A DNA stretch of 64,000 nt, taken from positions 242,464 through 306,463 of the forward strand of contig NZ_VLKI01000001.1 of NCBI RefSeq assembly GCF_007830235.1, written 5' to 3'. Shown one piece after another: positions 34,208-42,949 of the stretch. Numbering within the stretch: position 1 is the first letter of the stretch; every line of letters starts with the position of its first letter. Origin of the DNA: Cytobacillus oceanisediminis. Its GTDB lineage: Bacteria; Bacillota; Bacilli; Bacillales; Cytobacillaceae. Position numbers and translations under genes: made by a program. The notes under the pieces were generated by a model. The model saw nothing but the letters and a program-made list of their open reading frames with translations, was not told where the DNA came from and did no database searches.

Positions 34208-34885
34208 TTATTTTAGGATAAATAAGATATAGCTCTTGTCCCCATCAAAATCCCAATCAATAAAATAGTCAGCAACACCTGTGTTTAAGTAACTTTCTAA
34301 TGCACTAATATGTTCTCCAATTAGTCTCTTCTCTTGGTTTCTTTTTGCAATTCTGAGTGTCTCTTCGTAACCAAGTTCGATTAATTCTCTTTCAATACTC
34401 ACAAGAATTCCTTTTCTTACAACAATTAGTTTCCGATCATCAATCTTGACTGAATAAATAACATCCGGGGACTTTTCAGCTTCTATGCTGACCTGATCAA
34501 TAACGTCATTAACCTTTTTACTATGTTTATAGTTATTTTCATTTGAGTCAAGCTCGGAAATTAATGCCAAAACCATACCTGTCTGGCCATCCAGATTCCA
34601 GTCATAAAAAATTTCCTTCACTTCTTTCTTTATATATGCTTCAAGCTGGGACTGTATCTCTCCTTTTAAATTTTCCATTAAAAGATCCCTGGTCCGCTGC
34701 ACATAATCAACCTTTTGATGATCCAACAAAGATTTCTCAAGGGGTGTCAGAAATCCGGTTATGTAAATGGCTATTAAAGAGTCTGAGACAGAACAAAAAA
34801 TATTGCCCGGCCCCCGGCCAAATTTCTCACGAAGCAGATGGCCCATATAACTGTTAATTTCCTTCTCTAATACAGCTGTTTCCAT
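34208..34885 (-). CDS. DUF2294/MpsC-family protein, two tandem domains
   Basis: 225 residues from ATG 34885 (GAGGGATAAT before it; a GTG at 34897 is possible). Two similar domains: residues 1-105 (REKFGRGPGNIFCSVSDSLI, LDGQTGMVLALI) and 120-225 (SPDVIYSVKIDDRKLIVVRK, DFDGDKSYILFIL). Each matches the DUF2294 fold that in staphylococci forms the MpsC part of a membrane-potential system. The paralogous partners MpsA/MpsB are not adjacent. Cytosolic; role unknown. Confidence 0.8.
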   Translation of the reverse strand: METAVLEKEINSYMGHLLREKFGRGPGNIFCSVSDSLIAIYITGFLTPLEKSLLDHQKVDYVQRTRDLLMENLKGEIQSQLEAYIKKEVKEIFYDWNLDGQTGMVLALISELDSNENNYKHSKKVNDVIDQVSIEAEKSPDVIYSVKIDDRKLIVVRKGILVSIERELIELGYEETLRIAKRNQEKRLIGEHISALESYLNTGVADYFIDWDFDGDKSYILFILK

Positions 34886-35078
34886 ATTATCCCTCACAAC
34901 TTAATTTATTCCTATCTTTCCCTTTCGAGATGAAGATAAACCGATAAATAAAAAAGACTGTCATTGTTGGCCATCCATCTTTTTATATGTTTAAGCCTCC
35001 TTCTTCTTTCCGAACAGGCGTTAGTATAAATACCCAAATGTATAAGTATATAGGAAACAAAATATACCTTAAGGCTTA

Positions 35079-35106
35079 AAAGCCGCCAGCACTTATACTG
35101 GCGGCT
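35079..35106 (-). terminator. Terminator of the plsY-aminotransferase-LtaS operon
   Basis: AGCCGCCAG-loop-CTGGCGGCT with TTTT following on the minus strand, about 40 bases past the last stop. Confidence 0.75.
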
Positions 35107-35146
35107 AAATCCCCATTATTTTATCGCAGAATTGACTTCCTGCCCT

Positions 35147-36994
35147 TTAATTTCTCTTCCCCTCTTCTATAAACCTCAGCAGATCCCCATGAACGATATC
35201 ATCTGAGAGCCCAAGCTCCTTCCTGACCGTTTCTAAATAAGGCTCACAAAAGCTTACATCCGCTTCTGTTCCCGTATCTCTATTCAAACAGCTGCCGCCT
35301 CTGTATAAATACTCTTTGGCAATAAAGCTTCCATCACGGAAAATGACAGGATGGTTTGAATCCCGTTTAAACAGGTTGTGGCCAAAGCTATTGTTTTCTG
35401 CATGATGGATTCCGAGCAGGTGCAGGATGGTTGCCCGAATGTCAATTTCACCGCCCATGTTTAAAACCGTTGCCCCTCCAAGTCCCGGCACATGAATGAT
35501 GAGTGGCACTCTCTTCAGCTTCATCCGGCTAACAGCTGAATCTTCAAGCTTTAAAAGCTCTAATGCTCCTTGTTCATATTCTTTTGAAATGCCGTAATGG
35601 TCGCCATAGAGGACAAACATCGTATTCTCATAGAGGCCGCTCTCCTTCATCTCCTGAAAAAAGGTTTTGATGGCTTCGTCCTGATACCTTACAGTGGTTA
35701 CATATCTGTTTACGACCATTTCTGATGTTTCAGCTTCAGAGATGAATTTATCTTGATTTTCCAGCAAGAATGGAAAGTGGTTTGTCAAAGTAATGAACCT
35801 CGCATAAAAAGGTTTTGGCAGGTTCTCCATATATGGAATCGACTGCTGGAAAAATGGAATATCCTTTATTCCATAATTCACTGAATTCTCATCGGTGACC
35901 TCATAATCGGCCTTTGAAAAATAACGGTCATATCCAAGTGAGAGGTACATCATCTCCCGATTCCAAAAAGAAGCATCATTTCCGTGAAAAACGGCCGAGT
36001 AATAGTGATCCTCTTCAGATAAAATATGGGGCAGGCTTTTGTAGGTATTCTCCGGTTTCCGTACAAAAGCAGAACCGCTGGATAATGGATACAAGCCGGT
36101 ATCAATCATGAATTCCGAATCGGATGTCTTTCCTTGTGCAGTTTGATCGTATATTTCATTAAAATAAAAGCTGTCTTTAATCAGATCATTGAGAAATGGG
36201 GTTATTTTTTTCCCATTGACTTTCTGGTTGATAACAAAATTTTGGGTGGATTCCATGCTAATCAGAACAATATTCATTCCCTTAGCCGCTCCGAAATAGT
36301 CTGAAGGCGCTTCCTCTTTGCCGAAGATATATTCAGCAGAAGCCTCTGCATCTGAGGCTGTTGCAAAAGCACGGTTCAGCGGGTATGAGGCGGACATCCC
36401 GATATCAAATAGATGGTACTGGTAAAGCCCTATATGTTTAACCAGCTGCTGGCGATTATAAGATTCCGAGAAAAGATGCGGAACTTTAATCCAGCCAAGC
36501 AATATAGTCACAGCAACGAACAAAGCGCCGACAGCAAAATATAGCCTTTTCCCCTCTTTTTTCAGGGCTGCTGTCTTTAGTTTCTTTTTCTTGCTTAGCA
36601 GCAGATAAAAGAAGAGATCTGCAAACAGCAAGAGATCCCAAAGACTTACAAGTTCAAGAGTACTGGGGCCGATTCCGCCGACGTTTTTAAACTGAAATAA
36701 AATCGGGACGGTTACAAAGTCACTATAAAAACGATAATACAGCAAATCAGCATAAAGGATGGCAGTCAGGATGAGCATAGATAACCAAATGGCTGCCGGT
36801 TTGGCTTTTTGGCTGAAATGAAAACCAATGCCAAGCAAAATCATGATGGCCCCAAGCGGGCTTATGATCATGAGCACAATGTCCAGCACATTTTGGGCAT
36901 TTAAGTTGAAACCGATAAAAGAAATTAAAACCGTTTTGATCCACAGCAGAATGACGGCATACGACACCGCTGTCAGCTTTTTAAATGGTTTCAT
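35147..36994 (-). CDS. LTA-synthase-family (sulfatase-fold) membrane phosphotransferase
   Basis: 615 residues from ATG 36994 (37006 also possible). Five transmembrane segments in the first 190 residues, then an extracellular sulfatase fold. Catalytic pieces: ISMESTQNFVIN (metal Glu), the nucleophile threonine in TAQGKTSDSEFM, FHGNDASFWNRE, LTNHFPFLL and VLYGDHYGIS (metal Asp-His). These are the LtaS/YfnI/YvgJ motifs; the enzyme would move glycerol-phosphate or a similar head group from phosphatidylglycerol to an acceptor. It is last in an operon with plsY and a GNAT/aminotransferase fusion and overlaps the latter by about 14 bases, so it may act on an unusual lipid. Confidence 0.9.
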   Translation of the reverse strand: MKPFKKLTAVSYAVILLWIKTVLISFIGFNLNAQNVLDIVLMIISPLGAIMILLGIGFHFSQKAKPAAIWLSMLILTAILYADLLYYRFYSDFVTVPILFQFKNVGGIGPSTLELVSLWDLLLFADLFFYLLLSKKKKLKTAALKKEGKRLYFAVGALFVAVTILLGWIKVPHLFSESYNRQQLVKHIGLYQYHLFDIGMSASYPLNRAFATASDAEASAEYIFGKEEAPSDYFGAAKGMNIVLISMESTQNFVINQKVNGKKITPFLNDLIKDSFYFNEIYDQTAQGKTSDSEFMIDTGLYPLSSGSAFVRKPENTYKSLPHILSEEDHYYSAVFHGNDASFWNREMMYLSLGYDRYFSKADYEVTDENSVNYGIKDIPFFQQSIPYMENLPKPFYARFITLTNHFPFLLENQDKFISEAETSEMVVNRYVTTVRYQDEAIKTFFQEMKESGLYENTMFVLYGDHYGISKEYEQGALELLKLEDSAVSRMKLKRVPLIIHVPGLGGATVLNMGGEIDIRATILHLLGIHHAENNSFGHNLFKRDSNHPVIFRDGSFIAKEYLYRGGSCLNRDTGTEADVSFCEPYLETVRKELGLSDDIVHGDLLRFIEEGKRN

Positions 36995-38594
36995 AAACGT
37001 ACCCATTCCTAATTTGGCTGGCAAAAATTCTTTCCACGATCTTTAAAGACTCCAGTACCGCCATTTCATCCTGCGCCCCCATCAGGGCAATTTGAACCCA
37101 GTTACTTCTTAGCAGATATTCGCTTTCATAACTGATCAGAATTCCATTCTTTTTGCACTGGTCCCCAAATTCCCTGCTGGACATTCCATTGGGAAGCTTG
37201 ATAGTGATGATCCCAGGCGAATACCCATTGGCACCAAGCAATTCACATCCAGCAGCTCTCAATCTTTCTCTCACTGCACTGGATAAAGATTGAATGCTTT
37301 CATAATCCACTAACTTTAGCGCCTCATGTAAAGCATTGACCAAATTGGAAGAATGGGTGTATGGAATGCTTTGATGGTCTTCGTACATTTTTAAATCCAA
37401 ATATCGCGGAACCGAGTTGGATGATCGAATTTTTTCTCTATGGAACACGATCGCAAGCCCCGGGTACGAACCAAAACCCTTCCCGCTCACAGTGGAAGCC
37501 AAATAGGTTTCCTTTAAATCCAAAGGGACGACACCAGCAGTGCTGCAGGCATCTACACACAACTCTAATCCATATTCTTTGCACAAGCCTTGAATCCCTT
37601 CCAGATCATATAAATAGCCTGTAGATGTTTCGCAATGAACGGTCCAAATCCATTTGATCGAAGGATCCTGATTGATGGCGAATTCAATTTCTGCCAGTGA
37701 AATCGGTTTATTCCATTTTTTTTCGATGGATTGAAACGTTAATTGGAACCTTTTGGCATGGTCAATGAGACGAGATCCAAATTCACCATTGGCAAGAATT
37801 AAGCCATTCCCCGAAAGATTTTGCAGCTGAGCGGCCACAAGATCATTGGAAAGAGTCCCGGTGCCAACCACAACTTCTGCATAATTGGCCCCTGTCATGT
37901 CACATAATTGAATTCTAAGATTTATCAAGCTTTCTTTAAATTCAATGCTTCGATGCGAAATGGCTGTTTTAGAGAAAGCCTTCTTTACTTTTGGATGGAT
38001 TGGTACTGGACCGGGCAAAAATGAAAGTTCTCTTCTTGCCATGGATCTTTTGGACATCAGCCGTTCAAACGCTTTTGTGGAAAGCCCAAAGCTCTCCTTC
38101 GTCAAATACATAGGCTGAAACCTGGCATTCTCATGTCCTAATAAGGGGCCAAAAGGCATGAAGCCCATGTGCTTATACAATTTTAACTGTCTGACTGTCC
38201 CGGAAATCAAGGCCATTGTATATCCTTTTTCCAGGCAATAGTCCAAAAGCTTTGTACATAATTGATAAAAGACACGCGTACTTCTATAAGCTTTCTTTAC
38301 TGATAACAAACGGACTTCACATGGATTCCCATTCAAAGGCAAATAACTCTCTAGGTCTTCCAGTTTGCTGTCAAGCGAAAATGGCCGTTCAGCCCGAATG
38401 GCGATCATGCCAACGACTTCTGCACCATCTTTTGCAATCACATATGTATTTTCCTCGTGAAATTTATCAACCAATTGATGATTCTCATTTTCTTCATGCT
38501 GAGGGATTTCTTCCACAAAGGTCTCATAATTCAATTTATGTATTTGTTCAAATTCCTCTTGTTCGGTTGCTATTTTATAGATGACGCGATTCAT
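36981..38594 (-). CDS. Fusion of N-acyltransferase (FeeM/GNAT-like) and class V aminotransferase
   Basis: 537 residues. Residues 1-165 are a GNAT domain of the FeeM/autoinducer-synthase style (LNYETFVEEIPQHEENENHQ, YVIAKDGAEVVGMIAIRAERPFSLD would be one run; conserved RPFSLD and CEVRLLSVKKAYRSTRVF). From about 190 follows a class V aminotransferase of the PhnW/alanine-glyoxylate group: FLPGPVPIHPKVKKAF, TAISHRSIEF, the PLP aspartate in CVDACSTAG and the lysine in VSGKGFGSYPG. It overlaps plsY by four bases (ATGA) and the LtaS-type gene by 14. Inferred: makes and N-acylates an amino compound used for a lipid. Precise reaction unknown. Confidence 0.8.
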   Translation of the reverse strand: MNRVIYKIATEQEEFEQIHKLNYETFVEEIPQHEENENHQLVDKFHEENTYVIAKDGAEVVGMIAIRAERPFSLDSKLEDLESYLPLNGNPCEVRLLSVKKAYRSTRVFYQLCTKLLDYCLEKGYTMALISGTVRQLKLYKHMGFMPFGPLLGHENARFQPMYLTKESFGLSTKAFERLMSKRSMARRELSFLPGPVPIHPKVKKAFSKTAISHRSIEFKESLINLRIQLCDMTGANYAEVVVGTGTLSNDLVAAQLQNLSGNGLILANGEFGSRLIDHAKRFQLTFQSIEKKWNKPISLAEIEFAINQDPSIKWIWTVHCETSTGYLYDLEGIQGLCKEYGLELCVDACSTAGVVPLDLKETYLASTVSGKGFGSYPGLAIVFHREKIRSSNSVPRYLDLKMYEDHQSIPYTHSSNLVNALHEALKLVDYESIQSLSSAVRERLRAAGCELLGANGYSPGIITIKLPNGMSSREFGDQCKKNGILISYESEYLLRSNWVQIALMGAQDEMAVLESLKIVERIFASQIRNGYVYETI

Positions 38595-39184
38595 GGTTTA
38601 CCTCCTATGCTGTGTACCTGGCGGGAGAAAAATTTGGTATGAGAAAAAAGGACAATGATAAAAAGCAAAAGCAGCCCGGCAGGTTTCATGAATGAATGAT
38701 CCATCAGCCAAACCGAAATGGGTATGGATGCCATGGAAATGAAACCAGCTGCTGTGTATTTACGGAGAATGATATACGCAGCACCCATAATAATGCCAAA
38801 CACAGCAATAATTATTGGCTCGAGAAATAGAGCGGATGCCAAGTAGACCACAACCCCTTTTCCTCCGTGAAAACGAAGCTGAATGGGAAAAAGATGGCCG
38901 ATCAGTAAAAAAAGAGCGCTGAGAATTAAATATAAATCCTTTCCATTGGATATGAAGCTGGCAAAAGACAATGCCATCCACACTTTACCAGCATCCACTG
39001 CCAAAGTGATCAAAAAGCCTTTTTTCCCTAAAGCCCTCCCCGCATTCGTTGCTCCCACATTTCCGCTGCCCATGTACCGAATATCAAGTTTGGAAAGGAA
39101 CTTTACTACATAGTAAGCTCCGGTAATGCTTCCCAAAAAATAGGAAACGATGATAATCAAACAAGCGATCATACTCTCATTCAT
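38591..39184 (-). CDS. plsY: PlsY-type glycerol-3-phosphate acyltransferase
   Basis: 197 residues with five to six membrane helices. PlsY motifs: GSGNVGATNAGRALGKKGF (motif 1), FHGGKGVV (motif 2, phosphate/acyl-phosphate binding) and a later loop. It transfers an acyl group from acyl-phosphate to glycerol 3-phosphate. As most Bacillus genomes hold a housekeeping plsY next to parEC, this copy, first in an operon with an acyltransferase-aminotransferase and an LtaS-type enzyme, is probably a specialised paralogue (inference). Confidence 0.92.
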   Translation of the reverse strand: MNESMIACLIIIVSYFLGSITGAYYVVKFLSKLDIRYMGSGNVGATNAGRALGKKGFLITLAVDAGKVWMALSFASFISNGKDLYLILSALFLLIGHLFPIQLRFHGGKGVVVYLASALFLEPIIIAVFGIIMGAAYIILRKYTAAGFISMASIPISVWLMDHSFMKPAGLLLLFIIVLFSHTKFFSRQVHSIGGKP

Positions 39185-39376
39185 TAAAACACCTAACCTA
39201 TCTCATATTAAATAAACGATCAGAAAGAGTAAAAAGTTTCATATGTTTACAAAATTCCTTTTATAAAAGTATAAATGTTAAAATTACCCTCTTACTATAG
39301 CAAATACAATCCTGTTAGTGGAATAGTTTGCCGTAAGTTCAAAACACTTAAAAGAGGAACATCAAAATGCTCCTCC

Positions 39377-39492
39377 TCAACTGAAATATGAATCTTTCCT
39401 CTTAATCCTATTAGCAATCCTTTTCGCCTGCAATAGTCGAAGCTCCCGTTGATATTCAGGAGGGTAGACAAATTTATAGGTGTTAATCAAGG
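39377..39492 (-). pseudogene. Orphan short reading frame, probably a gene remnant
   Basis: Minus-strand frame ending at 39377 reads YKFVYPPEYQRELRLLQAKR then IANRIKRKDSYFS. The wording looks like a real basic helical protein, but the only start is a TTG without ribosome site and the front may have been cut by the inverted repeat at 39519. Confidence 0.35.
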
Positions 39493-39518
39493 AAATAAAG
39501 AAAATAGGTTACTATAAT

Positions 39519-39569
39519 GGTGCCAGTCCCCCGATTTATTAAGCATCGCCATATCGGGGGACTGGCACC
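39519..39569. repeat. Perfect 17-bp inverted repeat (GGTGCCAGTCCCC hairpin family)
   Basis: GGTGCCAGTCCCCCGAT at 39519-39535 and its exact complement at 39553-39569, 17-base loop. Relatives lie at 40672-40721 and 63059-63108. It has no T run, so it is a dispersed repeat and not a terminator. Confidence 0.85.
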
Positions 39570-39687
39570 TTGTTTTCTCGTTTAGCAAGAAAGGTCTGTC
39601 TGCCAGAATTTAAAATGACATTACACTGAGTAATCAATCATACCTATAAAGATGAGGTTCCAATTTACATTAAAAGGAGATGTTTTA

Positions 39688-40185
39688 TTGAATCCTTATT
39701 ATTATCAATATTATCCATATAGGGTTAATAACTGGGGACAAATTTTAAATTTATTGCAGCAAAGTTTGTATGCTGAAGAAATGGTATGTGCGATGAGCTC
39801 TGAGCTTTTCCATATACCAGAGACCAAAGATTTAAAAGGAAATGTGGAGATGCATAATCATCTTGTTCCAGCCTCCTATCACCGCGTTACTGCTGTAGGG
39901 TCCGCCCAAAGACTCGTGAATGGTGAGCAGCGCCAATCCATTATAGACACAATGGCAGCTTGTATCATAAATGCCGAAAATCAAGATCGAAAAGTACGTG
40001 ATGGGTTAATGACGATGGAGGAAAATGCAGGTCCTGAGTATAAAGCGTTTATTAACGTCATTATCAAATGGCAGGAACAAGCTGAAAATTATTTAGCTCA
40101 AGCAAAAGAATCTTTGCGCACGATGGGTGTTTCCTTTCCTTCTGCAGGAAGTGAACAGCAGGATGGAGAATACAATCTTTATTGA
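39688..40185 (+). CDS. Helical protein of unknown function with Tyr-rich N-terminus
   Basis: 165 residues from TTG 39688 (AAAGGAGATGTTTTA before it; the earlier ATG at 39652 has no ribosome site). N-terminus NPYYYQYYPYRVNNWGQ, then helices LLQQSLYAEEMVCAMSSELF, DTMAACIINAENQDRKVRDG and KWQEQAENYLAQAKESL, like a ferritin-type four-helix bundle. The style recalls the ferritin-like/cupin protein at 18298. Possibly spore-associated; not recognised. Confidence 0.6.
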   Translation: MNPYYYQYYPYRVNNWGQILNLLQQSLYAEEMVCAMSSELFHIPETKDLKGNVEMHNHLVPASYHRVTAVGSAQRLVNGEQRQSIIDTMAACIINAENQDRKVRDGLMTMEENAGPEYKAFINVIIKWQEQAENYLAQAKESLRTMGVSFPSAGSEQQDGEYNLY

Positions 40186-40268
40186 GGGCTGGACTTCTTT
40201 TTAATGATACAAATCTATAAATTTCCCTAGCAGACTTCGAGGCCTCTTTGGAAGGAAGCGTACATTTA

Positions 40269-40568
40269 ATGAAACGATTAAATGAAGAAGAAATATCCCA
40301 ACACCTAACCACACTGCCTGGGTGGAAGAGAAAAGATAGCAAATGGATTGAACGCCGTTACCGCTTCAAAGAATACATGGATGGAATCTCATTTGTAAAT
40401 AAAATAGCATCCTCTGCTGAAAAGGAAAATCATCACCCTTTTATCAGCATCCAATATAAACTGGTCATTGTCTCCCTCACCTCTTGGAATGAAAATGGTT
40501 TGACAGAGCTGGATTTTAAGCTTGCCAGTCAGTTAGAGGATTTTTTTGATGCTGTGCCAAAGGTATGA
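40269..40568 (+). CDS. Pterin-4-alpha-carbinolamine dehydratase
   Basis: 99 residues. The motif EKENHHPFISIQYKLVIVSL, containing the catalytic HH-P region, and GLTELDFKLASQLED at the end are characteristic of the PCD/PhhB family, which dehydrates 4a-hydroxy-tetrahydrobiopterin. Start ATG 40269 chosen; a TTG at 40248 would add seven residues. No aromatic hydroxylase is adjacent. Confidence 0.93.
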   Translation: MKRLNEEEISQHLTTLPGWKRKDSKWIERRYRFKEYMDGISFVNKIASSAEKENHHPFISIQYKLVIVSLTSWNENGLTELDFKLASQLEDFFDAVPKV

Positions 40569-40637
40569 GTTATGCTTTTAAAAGCAGAGAAAGCTCAGTT
40601 TGGCTCTGAGCTTCTAAGAAATGTAGTTATGATCAAT

Positions 40638-40664
40638 CGAGTGCAAATCGTTGCACTCGTTTTT
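40638..40664 (+). terminator. Terminator after the carbinolamine dehydratase gene
   Basis: CGAGTGCAA-ATCG-TTGCACTCG followed by TTTTT. Confidence 0.85.
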
Positions 40665-40671
40665 AAATATT

Positions 40672-40721
40672 GTGCTTGTCCCCTGATACGGTGATGTTTT
40701 CATACATCGGGGGACAGGCAC
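40672..40721. repeat. Inverted repeat of the GTGCCTGTCCCC hairpin family
   Basis: GTGCTTGTCCCCTGAT and ATCGGGGGACAGGCAC pair over 16 bases with two wobbles. Same family as 39519-39569. Confidence 0.75.
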
Positions 40722-40835
40722 TGCATGTTAAGCATTTAAATGAACTGTAGCTCTAAAATAAAACTTAACAAGGCTTCATATTTTTATTAAGCTACAACTT
40801 TTATGTTCCCATATTGTCTAAGGAGGAAATATGAA

Positions 40836-41372
40836 ATGATAGCAACACAGTATAAAATTACTTTACCAAGTGATTATGATATGAACATTATAAAAGACAG
40901 AGTAAAAAAGAATGGCCATAAAACAGACGGATTTCAAGATCTGAAATTCAAATTATATTTAATAACTGAAAAAGGAATCAATCGTAATAGACAAAATAGC
41001 TATTGTCCCTTATATCTATGGAAAGGCAGCAGCGGTCTAAACAAATTTCTATTTAATGGATTTTATGATAATATCTTAAACTCATTTGGATGGCAGCGAG
41101 TGAATGTCGGAATACCGCTAATTGATACTACTTCATCTCATATCAAGCAGAGTAAATACCTGTATCAAATCACAGGAAGAATCCAGCCACAGGAGAGTCT
41201 TCTTAACCTAAAAGATAAAATAGCAGAAGAGCTTCCAGTAATGGAGAATACCCATTATTTGGTTACTTATAATCCTGATAAATGGGAGTATGATGCGTTT
41301 TACTTTTTAACCGATTTGGACATTTTAAATGAAATGAATGGAATCATCTATAAGATCCTTCATATATCCTAA
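40836..41372 (+). CDS. DUF4865 family protein
   Basis: 178 residues from ATG 40836, nine bases after AAGGAGG. Family opening MIATQYKITLPSDYDMNIIK, then GFQDLKFKLYLITEKG, YCPLYLWKGSSGLNKFL and the C-terminal YNPDKWEYDAFYFL. Related proteins often lie beside LysR regulators or tautomerases; none is here. A degraded paralogue lies at 28752. Function unknown. Confidence 0.88.
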   Translation: MIATQYKITLPSDYDMNIIKDRVKKNGHKTDGFQDLKFKLYLITEKGINRNRQNSYCPLYLWKGSSGLNKFLFNGFYDNILNSFGWQRVNVGIPLIDTTSSHIKQSKYLYQITGRIQPQESLLNLKDKIAEELPVMENTHYLVTYNPDKWEYDAFYFLTDLDILNEMNGIIYKILHIS

Positions 41373-41419
41373 TAACCTATGTATGCTTGAGCGTTAAAAA
41401 CGCTTAAGAACGAATATAG

Positions 41420-41593
41420 TTACTCGCCATAGCAAACTTTAACGCAAACATAACCAATACAATAATATTCGCATTGGTCGTCTGGAGTGTCTCCAATAAC
41501 ACTTCTAGGTATTATTTCTATAAGTGGTAATATTGATTTAACAGTTTGGCGGGAGCAACGGCTTGTTTGATTTTCGTTTAAATCATTTAACAT
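41420..41593 (-). CDS. 57-residue cysteine-rich small protein
   Basis: Begins MLNDLNENQTSRCSRQTVKS, continues ILPLIEIIPRSVIGDTPDDQ and ends CEYYCIGYVCVKVCYGE. AAGGAG lies eleven bases before the ATG. Four cysteines in the last 17 residues are spaced C-x3-C-x4-C-x3-C; a fifth is near the N-terminus. The division into a charged front and a Cys-rich tail would suit a spore coat peptide, a metal-binding protein or a modified peptide precursor. No modifying enzyme or transporter is adjacent. Not recognised. Confidence 0.55.
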   Translation of the reverse strand: MLNDLNENQTSRCSRQTVKSILPLIEIIPRSVIGDTPDDQCEYYCIGYVCVKVCYGE

Positions 41594-41725
41594 ATCTAAC
41601 TCATCTCCTTCATAATATGCTATTCATGGAAAGGGACAAGTGTATGGTTGTTAAACTATGTATCGCGGCAAGCGAACATTCAAACAGCACGGCTTCGGAG
41701 AGATGAATAAAAATTGCTAACGCAA

Positions 41726-41766
41726 AAAAAAGACTGCTCCCAGTATTAATCAACCAGGAGCAGCCC
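41726..41766 (-). terminator. Terminator of the ykvI-like gene
   Basis: Minus strand GGCTGCTCCTGG-loop-CTGGGAGCAGTC then eight T; 25 bases past the stop. Confidence 0.85.
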
Positions 41767-41790
41767 CTTCATTGTTTCTGCATTACTATC

Positions 41791-42876
41791 TTATTGTTCT
41801 GTATAAATTCCAATATTCACTCTTCCAGCCTGCCTCTTCCTTGCAAACCACGCAAACACAATCGCCGCAATCAGCGTAAAGCCAAGATATCCCATCAGCG
41901 GATAAACGGTTCCTACTAATGTAATGAATCCAACAAAGCTTGCCCCAAAAGCTGCAGCCCCAAATAGGACAACAAATAGATTGAACTTAGGATTCTCTCT
42001 TTTCACCACACGTGCTGTGAACGCATAAAGCATGCCAACAGCTGTGTTATAAATCATGCCCAATAGTACAACGAACATTAACAATCCAAATACCGGTGAA
42101 ATCTCATTTGCAAGCGCGAGAATCGGCATATCCGATCCGCCAACGACATCCATTTTAACAAGCATGCCCACATTGATCAGTAAAATGAGAACACCCAGTC
42201 CGACACCACCCAGGATTCCTCCCAGTCCTGCCTGCTTTTCATCTTTCGTCGTGCCGCCCATAACCGCCAGCATCGCAGCACCTGCCGCAATATTGTAAGA
42301 AACATATAATAACGCACCCATAAACCAGTTCGAAGCGGCTGGTGTTTGACTCTCCGCCAATTTCTGAACTTCTTCAAAATCAATACCCATTGTACTTAAC
42401 GCGTATCCGCCAATAGTAATGACCATCAAGAGCAAAAATGGAGTCACAAGAGAGATGATCGAAATAACTTTCTGGACATTCAGGCAAACGGTCAAAATTG
42501 CTAAAACGGCCATAATGATATTCCCAGCCATACTCGGAATTCCGAACTGTTCTTCAAAAATGGAGCCAGAACCTGCAAGCATGACAACGGCCACACCGAA
42601 AAGGAAGAAGGTAATGATGAAATCAACCGCCATTCCAAGGTATTTGCCGCAAATATGGTAGATCACATCTTTATGGGAGTCTGTCTGCAGCCGGCTGCCA
42701 AGCTGTGTTAAATTCATACCCAGGAACGCAAACAAGAATGTTGCCACAACGGCTCCAATCATCCCCATCCACCCGAAGCTTGTGAAGAACTGTAAAATCT
42801 CCTGACCGGAAGCAAAGCCGGCTCCAACGATTACGCCAATAAACGCCCCGGCAATCTGAATACTCTTTTTCATCAT
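41791..42876 (-). CDS. ykvI: YkvI-family membrane transporter
   Basis: 361 residues, about ten transmembrane segments. The start AGAFIGVIVGAGFASGQEIL, with the unwound first helix typical of the APC superfamily, and QFFTSFG identify the YkvI family. AGGGGACAAA precedes an ATG doublet (42876/42873). It follows the racemase gene by about 70 bases on the same strand, so it is probably the amino-acid (or acyl-amino-acid) carrier of the cassette at 42-47 kb. Substrate inferred only. Confidence 0.88.
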   Translation of the reverse strand: MMKKSIQIAGAFIGVIVGAGFASGQEILQFFTSFGWMGMIGAVVATFLFAFLGMNLTQLGSRLQTDSHKDVIYHICGKYLGMAVDFIITFFLFGVAVVMLAGSGSIFEEQFGIPSMAGNIIMAVLAILTVCLNVQKVISIISLVTPFLLLMVITIGGYALSTMGIDFEEVQKLAESQTPAASNWFMGALLYVSYNIAAGAAMLAVMGGTTKDEKQAGLGGILGGVGLGVLILLINVGMLVKMDVVGGSDMPILALANEISPVFGLLMFVVLLGMIYNTAVGMLYAFTARVVKRENPKFNLFVVLFGAAAFGASFVGFITLVGTVYPLMGYLGFTLIAAIVFAWFARKRQAGRVNIGIYTEQ

Positions 42877-42949
42877 TTTGTCCCCTTTTTAGTATTAGAA
42901 TTTTTCGACAATTATTATTAAAAGAGAAAGAGAGAATCCTCTCTCCTCT

